A stretch of 64,000 bases of DNA, taken from NCBI RefSeq assembly GCF_011064845.1, contig NZ_CP049015.1, forward strand, positions 4,836,001 through 4,900,000, in the 5' to 3' direction. A program made the position numbers and the translations under genes. The notes under the pieces are model-generated. The model saw only the letters and a list, made by a program, of their open reading frames with translations. It was not told where the DNA came from and did not search any database. The DNA is from Citrobacter freundii ATCC 8090 = MTCC 1658 = NBRC 12681. Lineage in GTDB: Bacteria; Pseudomonadota; Gammaproteobacteria; Enterobacterales; Enterobacteriaceae. Shown here piece by piece: positions 33,047 through 42,497 of the stretch (position 1 is the first letter of the stretch; each line of letters starts with the position of its first letter).

Positions 33047-34222
33047 ATGACGGAACAAGAAAAATCCTCCGCCGTGGTTGAAGAGACCAGGGAGGCCGTG
33101 GAAACCACGTCACAGCCAGTTAATACTGAAAAAAAGAGTAAGAACAGCACGGCGCTGATTCTGAGCGCTGTGGCAATTGCTATTGCGCTGGCAGCAGGCG
33201 TTGGGCTGTACGGCTGGGGGAAACAACAGGCAACAACACAAACGGCAACCAGCGATGCGCTGGCGAACCAGCTGACGGCACTGCAAAAAGCGCAGGAAAG
33301 CCAGAAAGCTGAACTGGAAGGTATTATTAAACAGCAGGCAACACAGCTGGATGAAGCCACTCGCCAGCAGGCCGCGCTGGTCAAACAGCTTGATGAAGTC
33401 CAGCAAAAAGTCGCCACCATCTCCGGCAGCGATGCTGGAACATGGCTGCTGGCGCAGGCTGATTTCCTGGTGAAACTGGCTGGTCGCAAATTATGGAGCG
33501 ATCAGGACGTCACTACCGCCGCGGCGCTGCTGAAAAGCGCCGATGCCAGTCTGGCAGATATGAACGACCCGAGCTTAATTACCGCGCGACGTGCGATTAC
33601 TGACGATATCGCGAGCCTCTCCGCGGTGACTCAGGTCGACTATGACGGCATTATCCTGAAAGTGAATCAACTCTCTAATCAGATCGATAACCTGCGTTTG
33701 GCCGACAACGACACCGACGATTCACCGATGGACTCGGACAGCAGCGAGCTTTCCAGCTCGATTAGCGAATGGCGCGTCAATCTGCAAAAAAGCTGGCAGA
33801 ACTTTATGGACAGCTTTATCACCGTGCGCCGTCGTGATGAAACTGCCGTACCGCTGCTGGCACCGAACCAGGACGTTTACTTACGTGAAAATATCCGTTC
33901 CCGCCTGTTAGTAGCTGCACAGGCCGTGCCGCGTCATCAGGAAGAGACATACCGCCAGGCGCTGGAAAATGTCTCCACATGGGTGCGTGCTTACTACGAC
34001 ACCGACGATGCAGCGACCAAAGCGTTCCTTGAAGAAGTAGACCAACTGAGCCAGCAAAGCATCAGTATGGATGTCCCGGAAACGCTGCAGAGTCAGGCTA
34101 TTCTCGACAAGTTAATGCAGACCCGCGTACGTAATTTACTGGCGCAACCTGCCACAGCACCGGTAGCAGCAGCGCCAGCGCCTTCGACAGACGCTCCGGC
34201 AACCGCGCCGCAAGGAGAATAA
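33047..34222 (+). CDS. hemX: HemX, membrane protein of the hem operon
   Basis: HemX is a bitopic inner-membrane protein of uncertain function; the old assignment as a uroporphyrinogen methyltransferase is not supported by the sequence. The 391-residue protein has an acidic cytoplasmic N terminus, one membrane helix (about 35-58, [23 protein letters not shown]), a coiled coil (about 70-130), and a large periplasmic part with an Ala/Pro-rich end. The stop TAA overlaps an ATG directly upstream of hemY. Confidence 0.93.
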   Translation: MTEQEKSSAVVEETREAVETTSQPVNTEKKSKNSTALILSAVAIAIALAAGVGLYGWGKQQATTQTATSDALANQLTALQKAQESQKAELEGIIKQQATQLDEATRQQAALVKQLDEVQQKVATISGSDAGTWLLAQADFLVKLAGRKLWSDQDVTTAAALLKSADASLADMNDPSLITARRAITDDIASLSAVTQVDYDGIILKVNQLSNQIDNLRLADNDTDDSPMDSDSSELSSSISEWRVNLQKSWQNFMDSFITVRRRDETAVPLLAPNQDVYLRENIRSRLLVAAQAVPRHQEETYRQALENVSTWVRAYYDTDDAATKAFLEEVDQLSQQSISMDVPETLQSQAILDKLMQTRVRNLLAQPATAPVAAAPAPSTDAPATAPQGE

Positions 34223-34224
34223 TG

Positions 34225-35424
34225 ATGCTAAAAGTATTGTTGCTCTTTGTGCTGTTGATCGCCGGGATCGTCGTCGGTCCGATGATAGCCGGTCATCAGG
34301 GCTATGTGCTGATCCAGACGGATAACTACAATATCGAAACCAGCGTGACGGGCCTGGTGATCATCCTGATCGTCGCCATGGTCGTCCTGTTTGCGATTGA
34401 ATGGCTGTTGCGCCGAATTTTCCGCACCGGCGCACATACCCGTGGGTGGTTTGTGGGTCGTAAACGTCGTCGCGCCCGTAAGCAGACCGAACAGGCGTTG
34501 CTCAAACTGGCAGAAGGTGACTATCAGCAGGTTGAGAAGCTGATGTCGAAAAATGCCGATCATGCAGAACAGCCAGTAGTGAATTACCTGCTGGCGGCAG
34601 AAGCGGCTCAGCAGCGCGGTGACGAAGCTCGCGCCAACCAACACCTTGAGCGTGCTGCCGAACTGGCGGGAAATGATACGATCCCGGTAGAAATCGCTCG
34701 CGTTCGCCTGCAACTGGCGCGTAATGAAAATCACGCCGCACGCCACAGCATAGACAAACTGCTGGAAGTAACGCCACGTCATCCGGAAGTGCTGCGTCTG
34801 GCTGAGCAGGCCTACATTCGCACCGGCGCATGGAGTTCCTTGCTGGATATCATCCCATCCATGGCAAAAGCGCATGTGGGTGATGACGAGCACCGCGCCA
34901 TGCTGGAACAACAGGCATGGGTTGGCTTGATGGATCAGGTCCGCGCCGATCAGGGCAGCGAGGGGCTGCGTGCATGGTGGAAAAACCAGAACCGTAAAAC
35001 CCGTCATCAGGTTGCTTTGCAGGTAGCAATGGCTGAACATCTGATTGAGTGTGACGATCACGATACGGCGCAGCAGGTCATCATTGATGGTTTGAAACGT
35101 CAGTACGATGACCGTCTGGTGCTGCCGATCCCGCGTCTGAAAACCAATAATCCGGAACAGATAGAAAAAGTGCTGCGCCAGCAGATTAAAGCCGTGGGCG
35201 ATCGCCCGTTGCTGTGGAGTACGCTGGGTCAGTCGTTAATGAAGCATGGGGAATGGCAGGAAGCCACGCTCGCCTTCCGTGCCGCTCTCAAACAGCGCCC
35301 GGATGCCTATGACTACGCCTGGCTTGCTGACGCGCTGGACAGACTGCATCAACCGGAAGAAGCCGCCACCATGCGTCGTGATGGCCTGATGTTGACGTTG
35401 CAGAACAACAATCCCCCGCAGTAA
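34225..35424 (+). CDS. hemY: HemY, TPR-containing membrane protein
   Basis: HemY of enterobacteria is a membrane-anchored TPR protein of unknown exact role in late tetrapyrrole metabolism; it is unrelated to the protoporphyrinogen oxidase of the same name. I use the second ATG (MLKVLLLFVLLIAG), 399 residues, near the E. coli length of 398; an adjacent ATG 3 bases upstream is possible. Two membrane helices (1-20 and about 42-62) precede TPR-like helices (about 95-395). Confidence 0.93.
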   Translation: MLKVLLLFVLLIAGIVVGPMIAGHQGYVLIQTDNYNIETSVTGLVIILIVAMVVLFAIEWLLRRIFRTGAHTRGWFVGRKRRRARKQTEQALLKLAEGDYQQVEKLMSKNADHAEQPVVNYLLAAEAAQQRGDEARANQHLERAAELAGNDTIPVEIARVRLQLARNENHAARHSIDKLLEVTPRHPEVLRLAEQAYIRTGAWSSLLDIIPSMAKAHVGDDEHRAMLEQQAWVGLMDQVRADQGSEGLRAWWKNQNRKTRHQVALQVAMAEHLIECDDHDTAQQVIIDGLKRQYDDRLVLPIPRLKTNNPEQIEKVLRQQIKAVGDRPLLWSTLGQSLMKHGEWQEATLAFRAALKQRPDAYDYAWLADALDRLHQPEEAATMRRDGLMLTLQNNNPPQ

Positions 35425-35433
35425 CTCCTGAAT

Positions 35434-35465
35434 GCCCGGTGGCGCTTTCGCTTACCGGGCCTACA
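35434..35465. repeat. REP unit after hemY
   Basis: A single REP-like palindrome (GCCCGGTGGCGCTTTCGCTT followed by ACCGGGCCTAC) lies 9 bases past the hemY stop and may protect the 3-prime end of the hem transcript. Confidence 0.8.
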
Positions 35466-35480
35466 TATTTTTCATCTCGT

Positions 35481-35524
35481 ATACACAAAATCATTCGAGA
35501 AACAGCTCGAAGGATTTTGTGTAT
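35481..35524. repeat. Internally deleted miniature ERIC-like hairpin
   Basis: Two 19-base arms, ATACACAAAATCATTCGAG and CTCGAAGGATTTTGTGTAT, pair with one mismatch around a 6-base loop. The left arm shares ATACACAAAATCATTC with the left end of the full ERIC at 52504. The right arm shares GAAGGAT and GTGTAT with that element's right end. It looks like an ERIC element that has lost its centre. Confidence 0.7.
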
Positions 35525-35526
35525 GC

Positions 35527-35733
35527 ATAAAAAAACGCCCGCTCGGTAAGGAGCAGGCGTTAAACAGGTCTGTATGACAACATAAATGGGTGCTTCACTC
35601 AACGTTATGTCCATGGTGTTTGATGAGGCTACGCGACATCTGTCTGTGGACGATAAGCACCGTAAATGGCTCTGCATCATTCCTGAGTTTATGAGGCCAG
35701 AGGGCGAACATAAGAGATGGAATGAGCATCTAC
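35527..35733 (-). ncRNA. glmZ: Small regulatory RNA GlmZ
   Basis: GlmZ is the Hfq-dependent sRNA that activates glmS translation until RapZ and RNase E process it. It responds to glucosamine-6-phosphate through its decoy GlmY. The minus-strand sequence from 35733 begins GTAGATGCTCATTCCATCTC, matching E. coli GlmZ. It includes the CATAACGTTGAGTG pairing region and ends in the hairpin AACGCCTGCTC/GAGCGGGCGTT plus seven T. The length is 207 nt, as in E. coli, and it sits next to hemY as in E. coli. A plus-strand frame of 70 codons across it is only an antisense shadow. Confidence 0.93.
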
Positions 35734-35745
35734 CCGCATATTATT

Positions 35746-35760
35746 GCACAAGGCATGCCA
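35746..35760 (-). promoter_or_regulatory. Sigma-54 type promoter of glmZ
   Basis: Just upstream of glmZ the minus strand reads TGGCATGCCTTGTGC. This matches the sigma-54 consensus TGGCACR-N4-TTGC with the invariant GG and GC dinucleotides ten bases apart and the GC about 13 bases before the RNA start. A TAATAT overlapping the start region could be a sigma-70 -10 box. Overlapping sigma-54/sigma-70 promoters are described for glmZ/glmY in some enterobacteria. I see no clear pair of GlrR sites upstream. Confidence 0.7.
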
Positions 35761-35849
35761 CGATTGCACTGCAAAAACCAGGTATTCGGACTTTTTAAGA
35801 CATCAGGTAATTCGCGGGAATAAAGGCTGAGAAGGGAAAATCAGAAAAC

Positions 35850-35873
35850 AAAAAACCCCGCCGAAGCGGGGTT
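35850..35873 (-). terminator. Rho-independent terminator of the tRNA operon
   Basis: On the minus strand AACCCCGC, loop TTCG, GCGGGGTT, then a T run, 7 bases past the tRNA-Pro 3-prime CCA. This is a strong UUCG-tetraloop terminator. Confidence 0.92.
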
Positions 35874-35879
35874 CAAAAT

Positions 35880-35956
35880 TGGTCGGCGAGAGAGGATTCG
35901 AACCTCCGACCCACTGGTCCCAAACCAGTTGCGCTACCAAGCTGCGCTACTCGCCG
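35880..35956 (-). tRNA. proM: tRNA-Pro (anticodon UGG)
   Basis: A 77-nt tRNA with encoded CCA. The minus strand starts CGGCGAGTAGCGCAGCTTGG, and the anticodon TGG lies in the loop CTTTGGGA-type context (ACTGGTTTGGGACCAGT). The T-loop is GGTTCGAATCC. It is the last gene of argX-hisR-leuT-proM, the same order as in E. coli. Confidence 0.97.
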
Positions 35957-35997
35957 TTTTACTGCTTTTTGAATTTTTAGTTCAATTCTTTAAGTCG

Positions 35998-36083
35998 TGG
36001 TGCGAGGGGGGGGACTCGAACCCCCACATCCTAAGGACACTAACACCTGAAGCTAGCGCGTCTACCAATTCCGCCACCTTCGC
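35998..36083 (-). tRNA. leuT: tRNA-Leu (anticodon CAG)
   Basis: A class II tRNA with encoded CCA, starting GCGAAGGTGGCGGAATTGG, anticodon CAG in GCTTCAGGTG. The long variable arm reads TGTCCTTAGGATG, with a short 3-base loop. At 86 nt it is one base shorter than I recall for E. coli leuT; the difference is in the variable arm. Third gene of the four-tRNA operon. Confidence 0.97.
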
Positions 36084-36103
36084 ATTTCACAACTTTAAAT
36101 TAA

Positions 36104-36180
36104 TGGGGTGGCTAATGGGATTCGAACCCACGACAACTGGAATCACAATCCAGGGCTCTACCAACTGAGCTATAGCCACC
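36104..36180 (-). tRNA. hisR: tRNA-His (anticodon GUG)
   Basis: A 77-nt tRNA including the extra 5-prime G typical of tRNA-His and encoded CCA. It starts GGTGGCTATAGCTCAGTTGG, anticodon GTG in GGATTGTGATTCC. It is the only tRNA-His gene in E. coli; in Salmonella its loss of function derepresses the his operon. Confidence 0.97.
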
Positions 36181-36235
36181 ACTGCAAATCTTTTACGCGG
36201 TATTAAAACCACCGCAGCTCTGGCACCCTACTAAA

Positions 36236-36312
<77 letters not shown>

Positions 36313-36333
36313 TTAGCGCCGTTGCGGGGCTGG

Positions 36334-36362
36334 ATATTACGGAGGTCTCGGTCTTCTGTCTA
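36334..36362 (-). promoter_or_regulatory. Promoter of the argX-hisR-leuT-proM operon
   Basis: Minus-strand hexamers TAGACA and TAATAT are separated by 17 bases. A G+C-rich discriminator (CCAGCCCCGC) follows, as expected for a stringently controlled stable-RNA promoter. It lies about 20 bases upstream of argX. Confidence 0.8.
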
Positions 36363-36414
36363 GTGCTTTTTTAAAATAAATTATCGTTTGGTCATGGTTT
36401 GTGCGTTTTGTCGC

Positions 36415-37800
36415 TTATTCCCGCAATTTATGGGCTGTGCCATGACGATTCAGACCAAAAACCTTATAAATGAACGTCACGGCCAGTAAGAAACCCATGC
36501 CAACAAAAAGCGACATTCGGGTATCTTCATTAAAGTACATGCCAATTAATACGCAAATCAGGAACGCCATCGTCAAATAATTCGCCCACGGGAACAGAAT
36601 GGAGCGGAATGGATGACTGGCAATCGCCGCTTTATGCGCCTGACGGAAACGCAGCTGGCTTATCAGGATCACAAACCACGGCACCATCCCCGGCAACACG
36701 CTGGCGCTATAGACATAAACAAACACGCGCTGCGGATTGGGAATGATGTAGTTCAGGCACGAACCAATCAGCAGGATCGCGATAGAAATGGCCACGCCGG
36801 CAACCGGTACACCATGGCGAGAAACTTTCCCAACAGCGGCGGGGAGCTGGCGATTCTTGGCCAGCGCGTAGAGCATACGCCCACAGCTGTACATGCCGCT
36901 GTTACAGCCAGACAGCGCCGCCGTCAGGACCACAAAGTTAATAATCCCCGCCGCGGCGGTAATACCAATCTTGGCAAAGGTGAGAACAAACGGACTGCCG
37001 TTGCTGCCAATCTCGTTCCACGGGAAAATAGTGACGATAACAAAAATTGCGCCAACGTAGAAAATCAGGATACGCCACAGCACTTTACCTACCGCGCTAC
37101 GCAGCGTGACTTGTGGGTTCTTCGCTTCACCTGCAGTAATGCCGATCAGTTCCACGCCCTGATAAGAAGCCACGACAATACACAATGCCGTCAGGAAACC
37201 CTTCCAACCACCGGCAAAGAAACCGCCGTGTTCGGTCAGGTTGCCAAAGCCGATAGCCTGACCGCCATTACCAAAACCGAAGAAAATCACCCCTAACCCA
37301 ATGACGATCATCACAATGATGGTGGTCACTTTGATCATGGCAAACCAGAACTCAATTTCACCATACAAGCGAACTGCGGCGAGGTTCGCCAATGCAACCA
37401 ATCCGACCGCGACCAGTGCGGGTATCCATTGCGCCATTTCAGGGAACCAGAACTGGACGTACACCCCGATGGCGGTAATCTCTGAGATCCCCACCGCCAT
37501 CCACATAAACCAGTATGACCAGGCGGTGAGATAGCCAAAGAAGGGGCTCATATAACGGTGAGCGTAAACAGCGAATGAACCGGCAACCGGCTCGAGGAAT
37601 AACATCTCCCCCATAGAACGCATAATGAAAAATACGAACAGCCCGGCGACGATATACGCCAGCAGAACCGAAGGTCCCGCCCATTTCAGGGTACTGGCGG
37701 CCCCCATAAACAGCCCGACGCCAATAGTGCCCCCGAGGGCAATTAATTCGATGTGACGAGCCTCCAGCCCACGCTGTAGCTCAGGTTTGTTCTCGGCCAT
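36415..37800 (-). CDS. yifK: Amino acid permease YifK (ThrP)
   Basis: YifK is an APC-superfamily permease; the E. coli protein has been reported as a threonine/serine importer and renamed ThrP. The 461-residue sequence has twelve hydrophobic segments and the family N-terminal signature [18 protein letters not shown] (about residues 20-37). The stop lies 102 bases before argX with no hairpin between, so read-through into the tRNA genes is possible. In Salmonella, Lrp and the sRNA GcvB control it. Confidence 0.95.
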   Translation of the reverse strand: MAENKPELQRGLEARHIELIALGGTIGVGLFMGAASTLKWAGPSVLLAYIVAGLFVFFIMRSMGEMLFLEPVAGSFAVYAHRYMSPFFGYLTAWSYWFMWMAVGISEITAIGVYVQFWFPEMAQWIPALVAVGLVALANLAAVRLYGEIEFWFAMIKVTTIIVMIVIGLGVIFFGFGNGGQAIGFGNLTEHGGFFAGGWKGFLTALCIVVASYQGVELIGITAGEAKNPQVTLRSAVGKVLWRILIFYVGAIFVIVTIFPWNEIGSNGSPFVLTFAKIGITAAAGIINFVVLTAALSGCNSGMYSCGRMLYALAKNRQLPAAVGKVSRHGVPVAGVAISIAILLIGSCLNYIIPNPQRVFVYVYSASVLPGMVPWFVILISQLRFRQAHKAAIASHPFRSILFPWANYLTMAFLICVLIGMYFNEDTRMSLFVGMGFLLAVTFIYKVFGLNRHGTAHKLRE

Positions 37801-37804
37801 AAAT

Positions 37805-37821
37805 CCTCTTGTTGTGTTTGC
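37805..37821 (-). promoter_or_regulatory. yifK 5-prime UTR: ACA-rich GcvB target and ribosome binding site
   Basis: On the minus strand the bases before the yifK ATG read CAAACACAACAAGAGGATTT. CAAACACAAC is complementary to the GU-rich R1 seed of GcvB. The ACA repeats match the translation-enhancer element described for Salmonella yifK, which GcvB sequesters. AGAGGA is the Shine-Dalgarno sequence. Confidence 0.7.
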
Positions 37822-38077
37822 ATACTGTCCGGTATTACCGGTTCTCGTTATGGGTACATCTTGTTATGTCATAACAGGCTATACGACACCGACCGCTTAG
37901 CAGTTGGCGTCAAAACTCCACGGCACTGAAATGATTATTGCGAATGGTTTCCTAAAATCGCTTAAATGGCAATTAAAGCATTCAAAAAATGAATATATTG
38001 TGCGAGAAAGCAGCGATTATGTTGTGAATAAGTAGCGTAATTAGCAGATCACGCTACTTATCAGAGGAGAGAGGGCG

Positions 38078-38818
38078 TCAGAGGTTGCCGGTATAGTGCC
38101 AGCGGAGATAGCGTAATAAGCGAAGTTGTCGAGTAATACGGCTCGGTTGCGACAATAAGCGATACAGCCACTCCAGCCCCAGATTTTGCCAGATTTTAGG
38201 CGCACGCTTAACGTGACCGGTAAAGACGTCGTAGGTGCCACCCACGCCCATATACAGCGCGTCAGGGTGAGTCTTGCGGCAATCACGCATAAAGATCTCT
38301 TGTTTCGGCGAACCCATCGCCACCGTCACAATTTGCGCGCCGCTGGCGTGAATACGCTCAAATAACGCCTGACGCTGCTCTGGGGTAAAATAACCATCCT
38401 GGCTACCCACAATGTTCACACGCCACTGTGCACGTAGTTTTGCTTCTGTTTGCGCCAGAACTTCAGGCTTGCCACCAACCAGGAAAACAGGCGTTCCGTT
38501 TTGCCCAGCTCGCGCCATCAGCGCTTCCCAAAGATCAGCACCGGCCACACGTGAAACCTGCGCCTGCGGGAATTTTTTGCGCACCGAACGCACCACGCTA
38601 ATCCCATCCGCATATTTGAACTCCGCGGCGTTGATCAGCTCCCTCACTTCAGGATTATCTTCTGCTGTCAGCATTTTCTCAGCGTTGATAGCCACCAGCG
38701 TTCCTGACCTGAGGTGTCCTTCGGCAAACAGGTAATTCAGCGCATGTTGCATATCGCGCCAGCCAATCAGTTGTAATCCGCGCAGCGAATACAGCGGCGC
38801 AGTTGTGTTATCTGTCAT
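38078..38818 (-). CDS. wecG: UDP-N-acetyl-D-mannosaminuronic acid transferase WecG
   Basis: WecG (RffM) adds ManNAcA to GlcNAc-PP-undecaprenol to form lipid II of ECA. The 246-residue protein is of the WecG/TagA/CpsF family. The conserved core [18 protein letters not shown] is near residues 160-177, and a basic C-terminal segment [13 protein letters not shown] probably contacts the membrane. It is the last gene of the operon; its ATG overlaps the wzyE stop by one base. Confidence 0.96.
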   Translation of the reverse strand: MTDNTTAPLYSLRGLQLIGWRDMQHALNYLFAEGHLRSGTLVAINAEKMLTAEDNPEVRELINAAEFKYADGISVVRSVRKKFPQAQVSRVAGADLWEALMARAGQNGTPVFLVGGKPEVLAQTEAKLRAQWRVNIVGSQDGYFTPEQRQALFERIHASGAQIVTVAMGSPKQEIFMRDCRKTHPDALYMGVGGTYDVFTGHVKRAPKIWQNLGLEWLYRLLSQPSRITRQLRLLRYLRWHYTGNL

Positions 38819-40173
38819 TACGATCCTTCAATTTGTGTCCGGGGCAGCGACTTGATTCGTTTATGGATGAGTCCTGCGCTATCGAATAGCCAAAACAGCA
38901 GTTTTGCCATCAGTAGGCAAACGCCAAAAATCACGAGGAAAAAGACCACTCGCGAGACAAACGAATCCAGCCCTTCACGTGCCAACACGATCATATTGAA
39001 AATGGCGCCAAAACAGAAACTGTGCAAAATCGCCGCCTTATAGCGATTGGTTTCTTGGTTACCTAGCTCATACAGCCAGTCGAACCACTTGATAATGAGT
39101 CCAACAACAATCGCGCCTAACGGTATAAAAAGCGCCCCGCCCATCACCACCAGCGAACCAATTAACGTCGGCGAAATCGCCAGTCCCGAGTGGTTGTTCA
39201 ACACTTCCCAGGTAAAGTAGTTCGCTGAGTTGAGTACAATACTCGGCCGCCCAGGCCACAGCCAGGAAGGGATAAAGACATAGAAGTCACGAACAATCGG
39301 CGCCAGCCCCTGGAACTCAATATTGTGGTAATTCTGCAGCAACAGCGCCAGGTTCTCCCACGGCGAGAAGGTGTCGCGCGTAAGGTACAGGAACGTATAG
39401 AACGCCTCATCGCCGCTAACGCTCATTCCGTAGCGCTTCAAGGCCAGCCAGAACATCCCGACAATACCCAGCACGCCTGCGGCGACCAACATCCACAGCG
39501 AAATCCAGCCGCGAATAATGCCGATAAACAAGAAGATGGCAAACGCGATAATGATATTGGCGCGCGTCCCGCCCACAATCATATAGGTCAGCAAACCAAA
39601 CGCGACGGTGCTCACCAGGAAGAACAACCACGCTTTGCTGTCCTGACGCAGGAAATAAACCACCAGCATGGCCGGAATGAAGAAGTAGAAGAAACGCTTC
39701 AGAGCGACCCCAGAGACTTCGCTGGAAAAAATCTGGCTATAGGATTGCAGTCTGAACAGCAGGAATCCGTTGTGCATAAAGAAGACGCCCACGCTCACCA
39801 GCGCAATCGCCATCAGGATAACCCAGGTCAAATGGGCTTCAACGCGATTGATGGTAAACAGCGGCCTGCGCGGCTTACCCTCTACTCGCTTACGCAATCG
39901 CGTTTTATACGTCACGTAGTAGACGGCATAGAAACAGGCTGCTGACAGCAAGGCCTGCAGCAGGATCTCCGGCGGAGCCACTGCCACATCAAAGCGGAAC
40001 ACCAGGATGCTGGTTAACGGGAATCCGAAGAAGAACGTCAGCAAGAACAACAATGAGAAGAAAACATTGAAGTTAAAACGTACGCGGCGGAACTCAAACC
40101 AGGTCAGCGTGGCGATAAACAAGGTGGAGAGCAGCCAGACTACCAGCAGACCGCTGAATTGCATCAGGCTCAT
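38818..40173 (-). CDS. wzyE: ECA polymerase WzyE
   Basis: WzyE polymerises flipped ECA trisaccharide repeats in the periplasm. The 451-residue protein is almost entirely hydrophobic, with about 11 membrane segments and a large loop around residues 250-330. It matches the E. coli protein (450) along its length. It overlaps wecF by 4 bases upstream and wecG by one base downstream. Confidence 0.96.
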   Translation of the reverse strand: MSLMQFSGLLVVWLLSTLFIATLTWFEFRRVRFNFNVFFSLLFLLTFFFGFPLTSILVFRFDVAVAPPEILLQALLSAACFYAVYYVTYKTRLRKRVEGKPRRPLFTINRVEAHLTWVILMAIALVSVGVFFMHNGFLLFRLQSYSQIFSSEVSGVALKRFFYFFIPAMLVVYFLRQDSKAWLFFLVSTVAFGLLTYMIVGGTRANIIIAFAIFLFIGIIRGWISLWMLVAAGVLGIVGMFWLALKRYGMSVSGDEAFYTFLYLTRDTFSPWENLALLLQNYHNIEFQGLAPIVRDFYVFIPSWLWPGRPSIVLNSANYFTWEVLNNHSGLAISPTLIGSLVVMGGALFIPLGAIVVGLIIKWFDWLYELGNQETNRYKAAILHSFCFGAIFNMIVLAREGLDSFVSRVVFFLVIFGVCLLMAKLLFWLFDSAGLIHKRIKSLPRTQIEGS

Positions 40174-41249
40174 ACGGTTTCTCCTGAAGCAATGCGCAGC
40201 GCGTTATACCACGGCTGCAGATAATTCGGGCTAAAGAAGGTAATCGTGTTTTTATCTACCGATGCCAACTGGCGCTGCGCTTCACGTACGACGCCTTCAT
40301 TGAGATCATCCGTGGTAAATAACACTGGAAGATTCTGTTCCACCATATCCTGCCAGAAGGGATTTTCACGGTTGAGCACGCACGGGATACCCGCCTGGAT
40401 CAGCAAACACAGGGTACCGATCCCCTGCTGCCGGGCAAAAATAAAGTAACCCAAATCACATTGCCGCAATAATGTTAGATAGGCATCAAATTCCAGCTTT
40501 TCACTTAAAATTTGCAGATTATCAGCGCTAAATAATGCCATACCGGCCTGGCGAACCTCGTCGATATAGGCATCATTATTGGCGGGGTAACCCATCGGCA
40601 CAATCACGTTCACCGTGTCGCCGAACTGCTGATGGACAGCACGCAGCGCGGCAACATGCTCATTGCTGCGATCGCCAGAGTTGCCAACCAGCACCGTCAT
40701 CTTGCCGCTGCGCTGACAATCATTGCTCATGTTATTGAGTGAAGGATCCATTCGCGTTGGGAAATAGAGCAACTCACCCCGTACATGCGGATGTTGCTCG
40801 GCGAAATAACGTAAATCGCCCCGCGTGGCAAACACGCAGCCCACGCGGTTCTGCGCCATGCGGCGAATCGGGTAAAACAGGCGGAATTTCAGCCCACTGG
40901 AGACTTCGTATAAATCAGCACCCCAGATATGCCAGTAAAACTGCGTCGGTTTAATTCCCCCGCTCAGCAGCGCCAACCACAGGCTGGTGTTGAACTGACC
41001 GTGGAAGAAGAATCGCTGTTGGCGATTCGCTTTTGCTTTCGCAATAACTGCTTCGGCTAACGCTTTTTTCCCGCTGTAGAAACTCAGCGATAACGCCGGG
41101 CAGCTCTCACTGAATCCCGCATCCTGACCGGCAACCATAAACGTGCGCGCGTGCTCGCTCGTCGCGGCAAGCGAGTCGTTGAAAAACCGCAGCACGGTTT
41201 GGTTATGGTGAGGGATATCCGATCCCAGAACGTGAATCAGTACAGTCAT
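40170..41249 (-). CDS. wecF: TDP-Fuc4NAc:lipid II Fuc4NAc transferase WecF
   Basis: WecF (RffT) adds Fuc4NAc to lipid II, completing the ECA trisaccharide on its lipid carrier. The 359-residue protein is a GT56 family enzyme, starting [20 protein letters not shown], with the nucleotide-sugar region around [13 protein letters not shown] and [14 protein letters not shown]. It is coupled by 4-base overlaps to wzxE and wzyE. Its donor depends on dTDP-sugar synthesis, for which rffG and rffH are missing here. Confidence 0.96.
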   Translation of the reverse strand: MTVLIHVLGSDIPHHNQTVLRFFNDSLAATSEHARTFMVAGQDAGFSESCPALSLSFYSGKKALAEAVIAKAKANRQQRFFFHGQFNTSLWLALLSGGIKPTQFYWHIWGADLYEVSSGLKFRLFYPIRRMAQNRVGCVFATRGDLRYFAEQHPHVRGELLYFPTRMDPSLNNMSNDCQRSGKMTVLVGNSGDRSNEHVAALRAVHQQFGDTVNVIVPMGYPANNDAYIDEVRQAGMALFSADNLQILSEKLEFDAYLTLLRQCDLGYFIFARQQGIGTLCLLIQAGIPCVLNRENPFWQDMVEQNLPVLFTTDDLNEGVVREAQRQLASVDKNTITFFSPNYLQPWYNALRIASGETV

Positions 41250-42496
41250 GCCCGCCTACGCCAGAGTAAAAACACGCCACAACAAAGAGAAAAATAGACG
41301 ATGTACGTTGCCATATAAGCCTGTGCCGCTCCCAGCGCACCATGTGCAGGGATCAGCCAGTGAGCAAACACCGTCAATAACATGAACTGGCTAATTTCAG
41401 CCAAAATATAAAACCGCAGTGACGCTTTCGCGATCACCAGATACCCAAAGACATACGCCCCAACTTTTAGTACATCGCCAACCAGTTGCCAGGCAAACAG
41501 ATCGCGCATGGCGGTGAATTTTGCGGAGAAAAGCAGCCAGATAGCAAAGTCACGCAGTAGCCAAACGGTAAAGCTCGCAGCGGCAACTGCTGGTAACACG
41601 AACTTCAGCGACTTAACCACCTCGCGCGTAATGTCGCGCTTTTCAGTAAGTCGCGACAACGTCGGCAGCAAGTAAACGCTGAATGAAGCGGTAATGAATT
41701 GCAGATAAGCATCAGAGATACTGCTTACCCCCTGCCAAATCCCCACATCATCCCAACTGTACTGCGCCGCCAGCAGGTTTCGCATCATCACGTATGCCAC
41801 AGGCAACGTTACGGAGGTAATCAGCGCCATCAGCGTAAACTTGCTTAGCTGTCCAGCCAGACCGTTATCCCACGAGGGTTTCAGGTAATGCAGCGGAATC
41901 GCCCCACGCTTAATCAGCATAATAGCGGCGGGGATAACGACCAACGCGGGCACTAACGCCAGACCCAGCAAAGCGCCTTCATACCCTCCCAGGCGATAAC
42001 AGCCATAATAAGCCACTACGCCCACTAGGCTACCCACAATCAGCGACAGCGCGTTACCCGCCGCATCGCGAAAACCCTTCATCAACGCCAACAGCAGATT
42101 CGCCCAGGCAATGCCCATCTGCACCAGCGCAACCAGTCTTACCAGCCCCTGATAATGAGTATGACCAAACAATCCCTGACTGATTGGCGCGGCCGCCAGC
42201 AGAAAAATCACCGCCATCAGCGTAGAGAATCCCAGCACCATCGCGGAAGATGTACCGACGACCTTGCGGAGCCGGGTCGGATCGTCATGGTGCTGCGCAA
42301 CATATTTCGTGACGCCGTTGAAAATGCCGGCCCCCGCCAGGACACCAAGCACGGTGACCATCTGGCGGAAGTTACCCGCCTGCCCCACGCCTGCCGGGCC
42401 AAACGACACCGCCAGCAGCTTCACGACCAGCAAACCCGCACCAATTTTTACCAGCGTACTGGCTGCCGTCCATAAGGACGCTTTAGCAAGCGACAT
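41246..42496 (-). CDS. wzxE: ECA lipid III flippase WzxE
   Basis: WzxE moves the lipid-linked ECA trisaccharide across the inner membrane. The 416-residue polytopic protein has about 12 membrane helices from [20 protein letters not shown] to [15 protein letters not shown]. It starts 1 base after the wecE stop and overlaps wecF by 4 bases. Confidence 0.96.
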   Translation of the reverse strand: MSLAKASLWTAASTLVKIGAGLLVVKLLAVSFGPAGVGQAGNFRQMVTVLGVLAGAGIFNGVTKYVAQHHDDPTRLRKVVGTSSAMVLGFSTLMAVIFLLAAAPISQGLFGHTHYQGLVRLVALVQMGIAWANLLLALMKGFRDAAGNALSLIVGSLVGVVAYYGCYRLGGYEGALLGLALVPALVVIPAAIMLIKRGAIPLHYLKPSWDNGLAGQLSKFTLMALITSVTLPVAYVMMRNLLAAQYSWDDVGIWQGVSSISDAYLQFITASFSVYLLPTLSRLTEKRDITREVVKSLKFVLPAVAAASFTVWLLRDFAIWLLFSAKFTAMRDLFAWQLVGDVLKVGAYVFGYLVIAKASLRFYILAEISQFMLLTVFAHWLIPAHGALGAAQAYMATYIVYFSLCCGVFLLWRRRA

Positions 42497-42497
42497 T

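Noticed and set aside
35586..35798. 70-codon plus-strand open frame after hemY
   Set aside because: It is antisense to the GlmZ sRNA and its promoter. It resembles no protein family I know, and the minus-strand sequence matches GlmZ from end to end.
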